This document shows positions 1 to 8,842 of a stretch of 64,000 nt of DNA, one piece after another; position 1 is the first letter of the stretch; the number at the start of each line of letters is the position of its first letter. The position numbers were made by a program, and so were the translations under genes. This DNA is from Hyphomicrobiales bacterium. GTDB lineage: Bacteria; Pseudomonadota; Alphaproteobacteria; Rhizobiales; Devosiaceae. The DNA is taken from contig JAIYDI010000033.1 in the NCBI GenBank assembly GCA_027487555.1, positions 62,001-126,000 on the forward strand, written 5' to 3'. The notes under the pieces were generated by a model. That model was not told the DNA's origin and did no database searches. It was given only the letters and a program-made list of their open reading frames with translations.

Positions 1-1
1 C

Positions 2-694
2 CTCGATGTTACCACCATGCGGCGGCTCTTCGGCTGGAGCGAGTTCCTCGCCAGCTTCTTCGTCCTTGCGCTGGTGCAGGTATTCGCGCGCGACGGACTG
101 CTGCGGATCGGGCGCAACCCCTGGCTGCTTGTGGGTGTGAGTGCGCTGTGCCTCTCCAGCACCTTCTATGTCACCGGCGCGATCGTGCCGCTGCTGCCCA
201 CACTTGTCAGCCATAGCGGCTTCGCGAACTTCCCGCTCCTCCCATACCTGCCTTGGTTCTTTGTCGGCATCTGGTATGGGTCGCACAGGGTGCGGGCGTG
301 GCACTTCCTGCCCGCGCTCGCGGCCACGGGCTGGATCGCGTGGGGCCTGTACCAGACCGGCGCGCTGCCGCAGCGCTTTCCGCCCTCCATCGCCTATATC
401 CTCGGCCCGGCGGCGATCCTGCTCGCCTATCTCGCCCTCAGCCGATTCATCAGCGCGCGCATCCGCCTGCCCGATCTGCTGCTGACGCCCGGCCGGCATG
501 TGCTGGGCTTCCTCGTGCTCAGCAATCTGGGGTTTTTCGCCACGCGCTATTTCATCGGCAAGCCGGTGCGCAACACGCTTACCGACGTGCTGGTGACGCT
601 GGGTATCCTCGTCGTGCTGAGCCTCGGCTGGTCCGTGTGGGAGCGCCTCCGCGGCGCGCCGCTCAGCCGCGCCGCTTCGCGACCGGCCCGATAG
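2..694 (+). CDS. Integral membrane protein, C-terminal part (possible acyltransferase)
   Basis: The frame is open from the first bases of the window, so the true start is probably upstream; an internal ATG lies at 17. The visible ~230 residues hold about six hydrophobic segments, including a proline-containing LPWFFVGIWYG stretch, and end in a short basic tail. This layout resembles membrane acyltransferases (acyltransferase-3 or DUF1624-like), but their catalytic N-terminal residues would lie outside the window, so the family is a guess. The stop overlaps the end of the convergent LacI-type gene by about 30 bases. Confidence 0.5.
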   Translation, partial: LDVTTMRRLFGWSEFLASFFVLALVQVFARDGLLRIGRNPWLLVGVSALCLSSTFYVTGAIVPLLPTLVSHSGFANFPLLPYLPWFFVGIWYGSHRVRAWHFLPALAATGWIAWGLYQTGALPQRFPPSIAYILGPAAILLAYLALSRFISARIRLPDLLLTPGRHVLGFLVLSNLGFFATRYFIGKPVRNTLTDVLVTLGILVVLSLGWSVWERLRGAPLSRAASRPAR

Positions 695-1700
695 AGGCGC
701 GCTCGACCAGCGGGCATTCGATCTTTATCCGGCGCGGCGAAGGCGCGGGCAGATGCTCGTCGAGCAGCGTACCCACCGCCCAGCGCGCCATTTCCTCGTG
801 CGGCAACACCACGGTGGTCAGGGGCGGATCGAGGTTTCGGCTCGTGTCCTCGTCGTCGAAGCCCACCACCGACATGTCGTCGGGCACGCGCAGCCCGCGG
901 GCCCGCAAGGCATCATAGGCCGATACCGCCATGCGGTCGTTGAAGGCGAAGATCGCCGTTGGCGGGTTCGGCATGTCGATCAGGTTGAGCGTCAGTTCGC
1001 GGACGGTGGGAAGGGTCCAGCCGCGCATGATCAGGCTCTCGTCCACCGGCACGTCCCAGCTGGCGAGCGCCTGCCGATAGCCCCTCTCGCGGTCTTCCGC
1101 CGCATCGATCCAACCCTCCCCCGCCAGATGTGCGATCCGCCGATGCCCGGCCTTGAGCAGGGCTTCCGTGGCGGTATAGGCGCCGGTGACATCGGCGGGC
1201 ACGACGGAGGGATAGCGCCGGTCCCTGTCATAGCAGTTGACCATCACTGTGGGCACGTCGCGCAGCCGTTCGGGCGGCTCGGCAGGGCGGGTGATGAGGC
1301 TCGTATAGAGCACACCGATCACCTTGCTGCCCAGCAGCATGTCGAGCGCCAGCCCCTCGAGCTTGGGGTCGCCGCGCGTGGAAAAGGTCGCCACCACAAC
1401 GTCCTGCAGTGCCGCTTCCTCGCGCGCGCCCTCGATGAAGGCGGTGGCAAACGGCGTTGTGGTGATCTCGTCGATCAGGAGCCCGATGGCGCGCGTCTTG
1501 TTCTCGGGCACCCGGTGCTGCGGGCCCTTGCGATAGCCGAGCGCCTCGGCGGCGTCGAGCACGCGCGCGCGCGTGGTGTCGGACACGCGCGCATTGGCAA
1601 CACGGTTCAGCACCAGCGACACCGTCGCCTGCGACACGCCGGCCCGCTCGCCGATATCGATCATGGTCGGCCGTTTCGTCACGGCGCTATCCTTCTTCAC
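663..1700 (-). CDS. LacI-family transcriptional regulator
   Basis: A 345-residue protein with the LacI/GalR layout. The N-terminal helix-turn-helix and hinge helix cover about residues 11-60 (VSQATVSLVLNR, then ARVLDAAEALGYR). A periplasmic-binding-protein-like sensor domain follows, with the typical AIFAFNDRMA and VVGFDDED motifs. Length is normal for the family. It is divergent from the glycoside hydrolase at 1869, and the intergenic region carries two matching palindromes. I infer that it represses the hydrolase and perhaps itself, with a sugar or glycoside as inducer. The inducer cannot be read from sequence. Start chosen at the ATG that leaves a short basic leader before the HTH. Confidence 0.92.
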   Translation of the reverse strand: MKKDSAVTKRPTMIDIGERAGVSQATVSLVLNRVANARVSDTTRARVLDAAEALGYRKGPQHRVPENKTRAIGLLIDEITTTPFATAFIEGAREEAALQDVVVATFSTRGDPKLEGLALDMLLGSKVIGVLYTSLITRPAEPPERLRDVPTVMVNCYDRDRRYPSVVPADVTGAYTATEALLKAGHRRIAHLAGEGWIDAAEDRERGYRQALASWDVPVDESLIMRGWTLPTVRELTLNLIDMPNPPTAIFAFNDRMAVSAYDALRARGLRVPDDMSVVGFDDEDTSRNLDPPLTTVVLPHEEMARWAVGTLLDEHLPAPSPRRIKIECPLVERASIGPVAKRRG

Positions 1701-1745
1701 TGCTCCCGCTTTAGCAGGACGGGAAGCCGGTGTCGATGCAACTCC

Positions 1746-1760
1746 GCTAATATCATTAGC
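1746..1760. promoter_or_regulatory. Putative LacI-type operator O1
   Basis: GCTAATATCATTAGC: six-base arms GCTAAT/ATTAGC around a 3-base centre. It lies 46 bases upstream of the LacI-family start, where it could also mediate autoregulation. The same arms recur at 1835-1850. Confidence 0.7.
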
Positions 1761-1834
1761 AGCGCAGCAGCGTGCGATTTGAGAAGAAATCCCGCTTGCC
1801 CAGGCTGAGTGGAAGCGCTAGCCCTATGGGCAAT

Positions 1835-1850
1835 GCTAATAAATATTAGC
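1835..1850. promoter_or_regulatory. Putative LacI-type operator O2
   Basis: GCTAATAAATATTAGC: a perfect palindrome with seven-base arms and a 2-base centre, just before the ribosome binding site of the glycoside hydrolase. Its centre is about 90 bases from that of the operator at 1746-1760, which would suit looping by a LacI-type repressor (inference). Confidence 0.75.
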
Positions 1851-1868
1851 GCATGGGAGGAGAGTTCG

Positions 1869-4604
1869 ATGAGTGAGGCAGCCGCTTCCGGGGCCAACAC
1901 AGGCATGCGCCATGAAATGTCACTCGATGGCGTCTGGCGCTTTCAGCACGAGACCCAGAGCGGTTGGCGCGAGGCCAATGTGCCCAATCCGTGGCAGGCC
2001 GAGTTCGCCGATCTCCGCCACGCCACTGGCCGCGCCATCTATCAGCGGCAGCTCAGCATTCCAGCGGCCTTCAGCGGCCGCGAACTCGCGCTGCGGTTCG
2101 GCGCGGTGAACTACCTCGCCGAGGTGCGGCTCGATGGCCGCGTGCTCGGCCTGCACGAGGGCGGCTACCTGCCCTTCGAGATCATGCTGCCGGATGATGT
2201 CGCGTCTGAAGCGCTGCTCGAAGTGCGCGTCACGCTGCCCAATGGCGACAGCTCGGAATACCCGGAGACCCCGTTCGGCGAAGTGCCGCATGGCAAGCAG
2301 AGCTGGTACGGCCCGCTGGGCGGCATCTGGCAATCCGTCACGCTCGTCGCCCGCGACCGGCGCCACGTCGCCCATGTCGCGATCGACGCCGATATCGACG
2401 GCAGCGCGACATTCTCCTTCCGCCGCTCTGCCGCCGCCGCCGGCGCGACCATCCGCGCCACCATCGCCGGCATCAGTGAGGAAACCACGTCCGACGGGCT
2501 GACGCTGACCATCCCCGGCCCGCGCCTCTGGTCGCCCGAACACCCCGAACTCTACAGCGCGACCATCGAGCTCGTTGTGGGCGGCGTGGTTGTCGACAGT
2601 ACCGCGCACAGCTTCGGTTTCCGCCGCATCGAGACGCGCGACGGCAAGTTCTACCTCAATGGCGAGCCGCTTTATCTGCGCGGCGCGCTCGACCAGGATT
2701 ACTACCCCGAGGGCATCTGCACCCCGCCCTCGACCGCGTTCATCGAGGATCAGGCGCGCAAGGCCAAGCATCTCGGCCTCAACCTGCTGCGCTGCCACAT
2801 CAAGGTTGCCGATCCGCGCTACTACGAGGTGGCTGACCGCCTCGGGTTGCTGGTCTGGACCGAAATCCCCAATGTGCAGTATTTCAGCGCCGAGGCGGGC
2901 CGCCGCATGCGCGACACCATGGCGGGCATCGTCGCCCGCGACGGTAACCATCCCTCGATCATCTGCTGGACGCTGATCAACGAGGATTGGGGCACCCGCC
3001 TCATCGAGAATGCCGATCACCGGCAATGGCTCAAGGATACCTATGACTGGCTGAAGGCGCTCGATCCCGGCCGGCTGGTAGTCGACAATTCCGCCTGTAT
3101 CCCCAATTTCCATGTGAAGACCGATATCGACGACTACCACTATTACCGCTCGGTGCCGGAGCGCCGGACCGAATGGGAGCAATTGACCAAGGAGTTCGCG
3201 TCGCGCCCCGCCTGGAGCTGGACGCCGTTCGGCGATGGCGCGCAGCGTGGCGACGAACCACTGGTGGTGTCGGAGTTCGGCGTCTGGGGCCTGCCGCATC
3301 CGGATCAGGTCAAGACGCCGTCAGGTGAGGAGCCGTGGTGGGCCGAGACCGGCAGCAACTGGGGCGACGGCGCCGCCTATCCGCACGGCATCCGCAACCG
3401 CTTCGTCACCTATCACCTCGCCGATGTCTTCGGCTCCTTCGATGCCTTCATCGAGAAGGTGCAGTGGTACCAGTTCGCCAACCTGAAATATGAGATCGAG
3501 TCGATGCGCGCCCATGCGCCCATCCAGGGCTACGTCATCACCGAGATGACCGATGTGCACTGGGAGGCCAATGGCCTGCTCGACATCAACCGCAACCCGC
3601 GCGTGTTTCATGATCGGTTCTGTGAGATCAACACCGATATCGTCATCGTGCCACAGACAGCCAACCACGCGCTTTGGTCGGGCGAGTCGCTGCCACTCGG
3701 CCTCAAGGTCGCGACCGGCGGCCGCGCCATACCGGCGGGTGCCACTCTCACCTGGTCGGTCGACGGCAAGTCCGGCAGGATCGCGGTGCCAGCCGCCGCA
3801 GCGCTTTCCGTGGCGGATCTCGGCGTCACCGCCATCCAGCTTACCGGCCATGGCCATGTCGCCAGCATTGCGCTCCGGCTCGAGGCCGACGGGGTGGAGC
3901 TTGCCCGCAATCAGATCGAGATTTCGGTTTATGCGCCAAGAGCCACTCCCCTCGTCAAGATCGCGACAACCGACCCTTCCCTCGCCGCGTTCGCCAGCGG
4001 CCTCGGCTATACCGTCACCGACGCCAAGAGCGCCGATATCGTGCTCGCTCATGCACTTGGCCCCGATGATATCGAGGCCATGCGCCACGGGGCCCGCTAT
4101 GTCGTGCTCGCCGATGGCTCGGTCGCAACGCATCGCAACCTCCGCATCGATCCGCCCAACCCCGAACCGCCGACCATGCCGGCCAGCAAGGAGCGGGCGC
4201 GGCATCTGGGCAGCGAGTCGCAACTGCCCAATATCGGGCTGGTGCTGCGCGACGGCACGCTGTGGCGCGGCGACTGGATCGCGAATTTCTCCTGGATCCG
4301 GCGGTCCGGCGCCTTTGCCGCCCTGCCCGGCGGCCCGCTGCTCGATATCTCGTTCGACCGCGTGGTGCCGCATCATGTGCTCAGCGGCTTCCGCTCCTGG
4401 GAGTATGACGGGCTGGTCGATGGCGGAGTCGTTATCGGGTGGGTCAACAAACCTGCTGCTACTATCGCCGAGCGCCGTGTTGGCATGGGCGGGCTGGTGG
4501 TCACGACGTTCAGGCTCACCAACGATGCCCCGCTGGCAGATCCGGTGGCCACGACATTGTTCGACGGGCTGGTGGCCAAGGCTCGTGCACTTCGCATCGG
4601 ATGA
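1869..4604 (+). CDS. Glycoside hydrolase family 2 protein (beta-galactosidase/beta-glucuronidase type)
   Basis: A 911-residue enzyme with GH2 order: N-terminal jelly-roll sugar-binding domain (about 15-190), Ig-like domain (about 200-285), then the TIM barrel. The likely acid/base is Glu372 in LINEDWG and the likely nucleophile Glu469 in VVSEFGVWG. About 300 residues follow the barrel, longer than minimal GH2 enzymes, and probably form extra beta domains. No signal peptide is evident, so it should be cytoplasmic. The frame extends up to 1809, but the ATG at 1869 has a good GGGAGGAGAG ribosome binding site and lies just after the operator. With the LacI gene and the sugar importer downstream it forms a glycoside-use locus; the substrate is unknown. 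Confidence 0.88.
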   Translation: MSEAAASGANTGMRHEMSLDGVWRFQHETQSGWREANVPNPWQAEFADLRHATGRAIYQRQLSIPAAFSGRELALRFGAVNYLAEVRLDGRVLGLHEGGYLPFEIMLPDDVASEALLEVRVTLPNGDSSEYPETPFGEVPHGKQSWYGPLGGIWQSVTLVARDRRHVAHVAIDADIDGSATFSFRRSAAAAGATIRATIAGISEETTSDGLTLTIPGPRLWSPEHPELYSATIELVVGGVVVDSTAHSFGFRRIETRDGKFYLNGEPLYLRGALDQDYYPEGICTPPSTAFIEDQARKAKHLGLNLLRCHIKVADPRYYEVADRLGLLVWTEIPNVQYFSAEAGRRMRDTMAGIVARDGNHPSIICWTLINEDWGTRLIENADHRQWLKDTYDWLKALDPGRLVVDNSACIPNFHVKTDIDDYHYYRSVPERRTEWEQLTKEFASRPAWSWTPFGDGAQRGDEPLVVSEFGVWGLPHPDQVKTPSGEEPWWAETGSNWGDGAAYPHGIRNRFVTYHLADVFGSFDAFIEKVQWYQFANLKYEIESMRAHAPIQGYVITEMTDVHWEANGLLDINRNPRVFHDRFCEINTDIVIVPQTANHALWSGESLPLGLKVATGGRAIPAGATLTWSVDGKSGRIAVPAAAALSVADLGVTAIQLTGHGHVASIALRLEADGVELARNQIEISVYAPRATPLVKIATTDPSLAAFASGLGYTVTDAKSADIVLAHALGPDDIEAMRHGARYVVLADGSVATHRNLRIDPPNPEPPTMPASKERARHLGSESQLPNIGLVLRDGTLWRGDWIANFSWIRRSGAFAALPGGPLLDISFDRVVPHHVLSGFRSWEYDGLVDGGVVIGWVNKPAATIAERRVGMGGLVVTTFRLTNDAPLADPVATTLFDGLVAKARALRIG

Positions 4605-4660
4605 GTTCCGTATCGGATTTTTCGGTACACACTCACCCCAAGCGATGGAATTCTGATTGC

Positions 4661-4683
4661 ATTTCACGCTAGTGCGTTGAAAT
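4661..4683. promoter_or_regulatory. Inverted repeat ATTTCA...TGAAAT
   Basis: ATTTCA and TGAAAT flank an 11-base centre that itself contains CGC/GCG. There is no T-tract, so it looks more like a protein-binding site than a terminator. It lies about 36 bases upstream of the candidate -35 of the sugar-transport operon. Confidence 0.3.
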
Positions 4684-4718
4684 ATATCAGAAATGGTCCG
4701 AGGCGGTTCAAAACACGA

Positions 4719-4746
4719 TTGACAATACGCAACAGGTCAATACGAT
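4719..4746 (+). promoter_or_regulatory. Candidate sigma70-type promoter of sugar ABC operon
   Basis: TTGACA, 16-base spacer, TACGAT. This is the best -35/-10 pair in the 446-base gap 4605-5050, leaving a long leader of about 300 bases. No gene was found in that gap and no riboswitch was recognised. Confidence 0.4.
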
Positions 4747-5050
4747 GCCCCTCAGAACTGGGAAGCCGCACGGGCCCAACCCGGTCGAAGGGATGCAAGG
4801 GAGAGGATCGCCCGTAGCGCTGACGACGATGCGGCTTCATGGCTGCAATGTCACGAAAGACCCGGGAGCAACCCGGTCGCCGCGGCGCTGTCCGGTATCC
4901 GGCACCTTCTTCCAGACTCCGCCCGCCTTGTCGGGCCAAAAACCTGTTCCGTACGCCCGCAGACTGCTCACTGCGTAGGGCCACGGGACACCGGCGACGC
5001 ACTGCGCCGGACGATGCCACGCATTGAGCGCACCATTTGGGAGGATATGA

Positions 5051-6322
5051 ATGAAGAAGTTTCTGAAGATCGCAGCGCTGTCCACAGCCCTGCTGTCGCT
5101 TGCCGGCGTCGCGTCGGCAACCGAAACCGTCGTGTGGTGGGATTTCCTCGGCGGCGGCGACGGCGTCCGGATGAAGAAGCTCATCGAGGACTTCAACACC
5201 GCGAATGCCGGCAAGATTGAAATCCAGGGCACCACGCTCGACTGGGGCGTGCCGTTCTACACCAAGGTGCAGACCTCGGCCGCCGTTGGCGAGGGTCCGG
5301 ATATCATGACCTATCACGCCTCGCGCCTTCCGCTGGCCGTGAGCCAGGGCACATTGTCCGAGTTCACTGCCGAAGACTGGGCGGCGATGGGCCTTGGCCC
5401 GGACAGCTTCGCCAAGGAAACCTTCGATGCGGTCAATGTCGATGGCAAGCAGTATGCCGTGCCCTTCGATACGCACCCGATCGTTCTGTACTACAACAAG
5501 GACAAGCTGGCCGCTGCCGGACTGATCGGTGCCGATGGCCTGCCCACCGGCCTCGACGGCAAGGATAACTTCCAGGCCGCACTGCAGAAGCTGAAGGATG
5601 GCGGCAGCCAGTACGGCCTCGCCATGACCACCGCCGATGGTGGCTTCGCGTTCCGCACCATCTACTCCTATCTCTGCCAGCAGAATGGCGTGCTCGGCAC
5701 CGATGGCGCCTGGCTCGAGGGTGACAATCTCGGCAAGCTCGCCAATGCCGTTCAGGTCGTGGCCGACTGGGTGAAGGCCGGCGTGACGCCGGAATATACC
5801 GACTATCCGTCGGCCGTGGCGCTGTTCACCTCGGGTGAAGCTGCAACCATGATCAACGGCGTGTGGGAAGTTCCCACCATGGTCGACCTCGAAAAGCAGG
5901 GCAAGCTGTTCAACTGGGGCGCCATTGAACTGCCGGTGCTGTTCGACCGTCCGTGCACCTATGCGGACTCGCATGCCTTCGCGATCCCGAACAATGTCGG
6001 CAAGACCGTGACCCCGGAAAAGCACGCCGCCGTGCTCGCCGTGATCAAGTACATGGCTGACAATTCGCTGTTCTGGGCAACTGCCGGTCACGTTCCGGCC
6101 AACGCCGCAGTGCAGGCTTCGGCCGAGTACAAGGCGATGCAGCCGCAGGCGACCTATGCCAAGCTGACTGCCAACCAGGTCTTCGACCCGAAGTCCGTCA
6201 ATGCCGGCGTGGCCTCGCCGCTGTTCGACGCTGCCGGTAACGCCTTTACCGCTGCGATGAACAACGAAGTCGACGCCAAGACGGCCGTGGACGAGATGAA
6301 GGCCTCTCTCGACGCACTCTGA
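5051..6322 (+). CDS. Sugar ABC transporter substrate-binding protein
   Basis: A 423-residue family-1 extracellular solute-binding protein. It has an Sec signal peptide (MKKFLKIAAL..., cleavage after GVASA near residue 24) followed by ETVVWWDFLGG and the typical YYNKDKLAAAGL and EAATMINGVWEVP regions of MalE/UgpB-like proteins. It should work in the periplasm, delivering a mono- or oligosaccharide to the two permeases downstream. The start is preceded by GGGAGGAT. A strong hairpin after the stop probably lowers read-through to the permeases, the usual way binding protein is made in excess. The ligand may be the glycoside or product of the GH2 enzyme (inference from position). Confidence 0.9.
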   Translation: MKKFLKIAALSTALLSLAGVASATETVVWWDFLGGGDGVRMKKLIEDFNTANAGKIEIQGTTLDWGVPFYTKVQTSAAVGEGPDIMTYHASRLPLAVSQGTLSEFTAEDWAAMGLGPDSFAKETFDAVNVDGKQYAVPFDTHPIVLYYNKDKLAAAGLIGADGLPTGLDGKDNFQAALQKLKDGGSQYGLAMTTADGGFAFRTIYSYLCQQNGVLGTDGAWLEGDNLGKLANAVQVVADWVKAGVTPEYTDYPSAVALFTSGEAATMINGVWEVPTMVDLEKQGKLFNWGAIELPVLFDRPCTYADSHAFAIPNNVGKTVTPEKHAAVLAVIKYMADNSLFWATAGHVPANAAVQASAEYKAMQPQATYAKLTANQVFDPKSVNAGVASPLFDAAGNAFTAAMNNEVDAKTAVDEMKASLDAL

Positions 6323-6335
6323 TCTGACGATCCTG

Positions 6336-6369
6336 CCGGCCGGTTCACCCGAACCGGCCGGTTCTTTAT
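6336..6369 (+). terminator. Intra-operon hairpin/attenuator
   Basis: Eleven-base stem CCGGCCGGTTC/GAACCGGCCGG with an ACCC loop, followed by TTCTTTATT. It separates the binding-protein gene from the permeases and probably causes partial termination or 3' end stabilisation. Confidence 0.75.
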
Positions 6370-6390
6370 TCAGGACGCCGAGGACGACCC

Positions 6391-7272
6391 ATGACCAAGA
6401 ACCGCCGGGGCGAATACCTGGTGGCAGCCGTGCTGGTTGCCCCTTTCGTTCTCATCTTCGGGTGGATGTTCATCTACCCCACGCTGCAGATGGTGCAGCT
6501 GAGCTTCACCAAGTCCCCGCTTATCGGCGCCGGTACCTGGGTCGGCTTCGACAACTACGTCCGCATGTTTGGCGACAAGCTGTTCTGGACCGCTATCTGG
6601 AACACCTCCTATTTCGTGCTGCTCACCGTGGTTCCAGGCACTGCCGCCGCTCTCGCCATCGCGCTGATGGTCAGCCGGCTGGGCGGCTGGGTGCAGAGCT
6701 TCGTGCTCGCAGCATTCTTCCTGCCCTATATCCTGCCCGTTACCGTGGTCTACCTGATCTGGGACTGGATGCTGAACGTGCAGTTCGGTATCGCGCAGTT
6801 CCTGATCGAGCCCTTTGCCGGCAAGCGCGTCAATGTGTGGCGCTCGGCGCCCTGGTTCATGCCGATGGCGGCGCTGCTTACGATCTGGTGGACCAATGGC
6901 TTCTCGATCCTGCTGTTCCTTGCTGGCCTCAGGAACATTCCGCGCGAGCTCTACGAGGCCGCAGCCCTTGATGGCGGCACGCGCTGGCAGGTGTTCCGCT
7001 CGATCACGTGGCCGCTGATCTGGCCGGTCACCGTGCTTTGCCTCACCATTCAGCTCATCCTGCAGCTCAAGATCTTCGATCAGGTCTACCTGTTCGCACA
7101 GGGCGGCCGCACACAGAGCACCATGGTGCTGGTGCAACTCATCTATGAGCAGGCCTTCCAGAAGAACTCGAGCGGCTATGCCGCGACCGTTGCCGTGGCG
7201 CTTTTCGTCATCGTGGTGGCGTTCTCCGTGCTGCAGTTCCAGCTGCTGCGCAGCCGTGGGGGTAACAAATGA
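6391..7272 (+). CDS. Sugar ABC transporter permease (MalF/UgpA type)
   Basis: A 293-residue inner-membrane protein with six predicted transmembrane segments and the EAA loop ELYEAAALDGGTRWQVF before a proline-rich stretch. That loop contacts the ATPase. Length is typical for UgpA/LacF-like permeases. Its end overlaps the next gene by four bases (ATGA), indicating translational coupling. It pairs with the following permease to form the transport channel for the binding protein upstream. Confidence 0.9.
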   Translation: MTKNRRGEYLVAAVLVAPFVLIFGWMFIYPTLQMVQLSFTKSPLIGAGTWVGFDNYVRMFGDKLFWTAIWNTSYFVLLTVVPGTAAALAIALMVSRLGGWVQSFVLAAFFLPYILPVTVVYLIWDWMLNVQFGIAQFLIEPFAGKRVNVWRSAPWFMPMAALLTIWWTNGFSILLFLAGLRNIPRELYEAAALDGGTRWQVFRSITWPLIWPVTVLCLTIQLILQLKIFDQVYLFAQGGRTQSTMVLVQLIYEQAFQKNSSGYAATVAVALFVIVVAFSVLQFQLLRSRGGNK

Positions 7273-8144
7273 CCGACGTCCTCAACGCCACCCCAATCAG
7301 GGTAGTGGGCAGCAGGGCCCGCTTCGTCGACCCCGCCTACTGGATCCTCAATCTGCTGACCGCCATTTTCGCGGCCATCTGGTTCTTCCCGGTCTATTGG
7401 GCGCTCGCAACCAGCTTCAAGACAGACGACGAGGCCGTCAAGAAGGGCATAAACCTGCTGCCCGAAGGCCTCCATATCGATGGCTATGCTTTCGTGATCC
7501 AGAACTCGGACCTGCCGATCTGGTACGTGAACTCGATCATCACCTCGGTAGCGGTGACGGTGCTCACCGTCATCATGGCTGCCTGTGCCGGCTATGCCAT
7601 CTCGCAGTTGCGCTTCCCGGGCAGGAAGATACTCTGGTACCTGGTTCTGGCCAGCTTCATGGTGCCGGTCTCGGCGTTGATCGTGAACCACTTCATCATC
7701 ATCGCCGATGTGAAGCTGCTCAACACCTATGCCGGCATGGTGCTGCCGATGCTGATCAGCCCGGTGACGGTGATCATCTACAAGAATTTCTTCGACTCGA
7801 TGCCGCGGGAATATCGCGAAGCGGCACTTATCGACGGCGCGAACGAGTTCCAGCTGCTGTTCAGGATGTTCATTCCGATGAACTGGGGCATCACGACCGC
7901 GCTCGCCATCATCACCTTCATCGGCGCGTGGAACTCGTTCCTGTGGCCATTCCTCGTCGCACAGAACGAGAAGATGATGACCGTGACTGTCGGCATCACC
8001 GCTGTTCAGGATGCGTTTGGCGTCGCCTATGCCCGCACACTGTCGGGCGCGGTGCTCGCCAGCCTGCCCGTCGCCCTTGCCTACCTCATCTTCCAGAAGA
8101 AGGTGACGCAGGCCATCACGCTGTCAGCCGGCATCAAGGGCTGA
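7269..8144 (+). CDS. Sugar ABC transporter permease (MalG/UgpE type)
   Basis: A 291-residue inner-membrane protein with about six transmembrane segments and the EAA loop EYREAALIDGANEFQLL. It is the second half of the permease heterodimer and starts inside the stop of the first. No ATP-binding gene follows, so the importer must borrow a MalK/MsiK-type ATPase encoded elsewhere. This is common for family-1 sugar importers (established knowledge) but means the set here is incomplete. Confidence 0.9.
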   Translation: MTDVLNATPIRVVGSRARFVDPAYWILNLLTAIFAAIWFFPVYWALATSFKTDDEAVKKGINLLPEGLHIDGYAFVIQNSDLPIWYVNSIITSVAVTVLTVIMAACAGYAISQLRFPGRKILWYLVLASFMVPVSALIVNHFIIIADVKLLNTYAGMVLPMLISPVTVIIYKNFFDSMPREYREAALIDGANEFQLLFRMFIPMNWGITTALAIITFIGAWNSFLWPFLVAQNEKMMTVTVGITAVQDAFGVAYARTLSGAVLASLPVALAYLIFQKKVTQAITLSAGIKG

Positions 8145-8188
8145 TCTCCCGTGCGGCGCGGCCTCCCCTTTCCTCCCGGGAGGTCGCG

Positions 8189-8563
8189 CTGACCGGGACC
8201 CTCAAGGAAATCGTGTTCGATTGCCGCCACCCGGCGGTGCTGGCCCGCTTCTGGGCCAGCGTGCTTTCGGGATATGCATTGCGCGCGTATGACGATGCCG
8301 AGATCGCGCGGCTCGCAGGCTTGGGGCGCACCCCGGAGACCGATCCGGTAGTGATGGTCGATGGCCCTGGGCCCACATTGTGCTTCCACGAAATGGACCG
8401 CGGCCGCGTGCAGGGACGCATCCATCTCGATATCCGTGTCGCCGACATCGTTGCCGAAAGCGCACGGCTCGTGGCTGCCGGGGCCATCATGGTTCGAGAG
8501 GCCGGGGGATATATCGTGATGGCCGACCCGGAGGGCAATCACTTCTGCCTCGTCGCCCCGTAA
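8189..8563 (+). CDS. VOC-fold (glyoxalase-like) protein
   Basis: About 124 residues with the signature of the Glyoxalase_6-like VOC family: LKEIVFDCRHPAVLARFW at the start, HLDIRVAD in the middle and YIVMADPEGNHFCLV at the end. Function is unknown; such proteins often bind metals or small ligands. The start is unusual. The frame has no ATG/GTG/TTG between the upstream permease and a GTG at 8213. That GTG would cut off the first conserved strand, although AAGGA precedes it. A CTG at 8189 has a GGGAGG Shine-Dalgarno about 6 bases upstream and gives a full-length domain. I prefer CTG but cannot decide. Confidence 0.7.
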   Translation: MTGTLKEIVFDCRHPAVLARFWASVLSGYALRAYDDAEIARLAGLGRTPETDPVVMVDGPGPTLCFHEMDRGRVQGRIHLDIRVADIVAESARLVAAGAIMVREAGGYIVMADPEGNHFCLVAP

Positions 8564-8720
8564 CAGGGCTGCGCATTTGCGCATCACTGCCCAGATTTTC
8601 ATCGCACGGCTTGGAAAATCCGCAGGGGACTTGAGCGTCTGATTCCGCTTGGGCACTCAACCTTCTGATTTGATTGATGTCCCGGCTTTGGCACAGGGCT
8701 TGCAAATATGCATGCAGAGA

Positions 8721-8832
8721 ACAGGCGCTAGGGTTCCGGCATCGCCATGGTGGCATTGCGACTGGTCCGAGAGCGTCAGCCATGCGGGAGACATCCGTAT
8801 GGGACACGGCGGGACAAAAGCCCGGGAGACCT
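8721..8832 (+). ncRNA. Guanidine-I (ykkC) riboswitch aptamer
   Basis: Three blocks match the ykkC/guanidine-I consensus in order: GCGCTAGGGTTCCG (8726-8739), ACTGGTCCGAGAG (8761-8773) and ACACGGCGGGACAAAAGCCC followed by GGGAGA (8804-8829). It lies about 70 bases upstream of a urea/guanidine-type importer, UAAP1/2 and carboxylase genes, exactly the gene set this riboswitch class controls. Ligand: guanidinium (established for the class). Confidence 0.95.
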
Positions 8833-8842
8833 CGTAGGCCAA

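Noticed and set aside
3321-4667. Long antisense frame opposite the GH2 gene
   Set aside because: Same GC-driven effect; no domain, no ribosome binding site, and the GH2 catalytic residues are on the plus strand.
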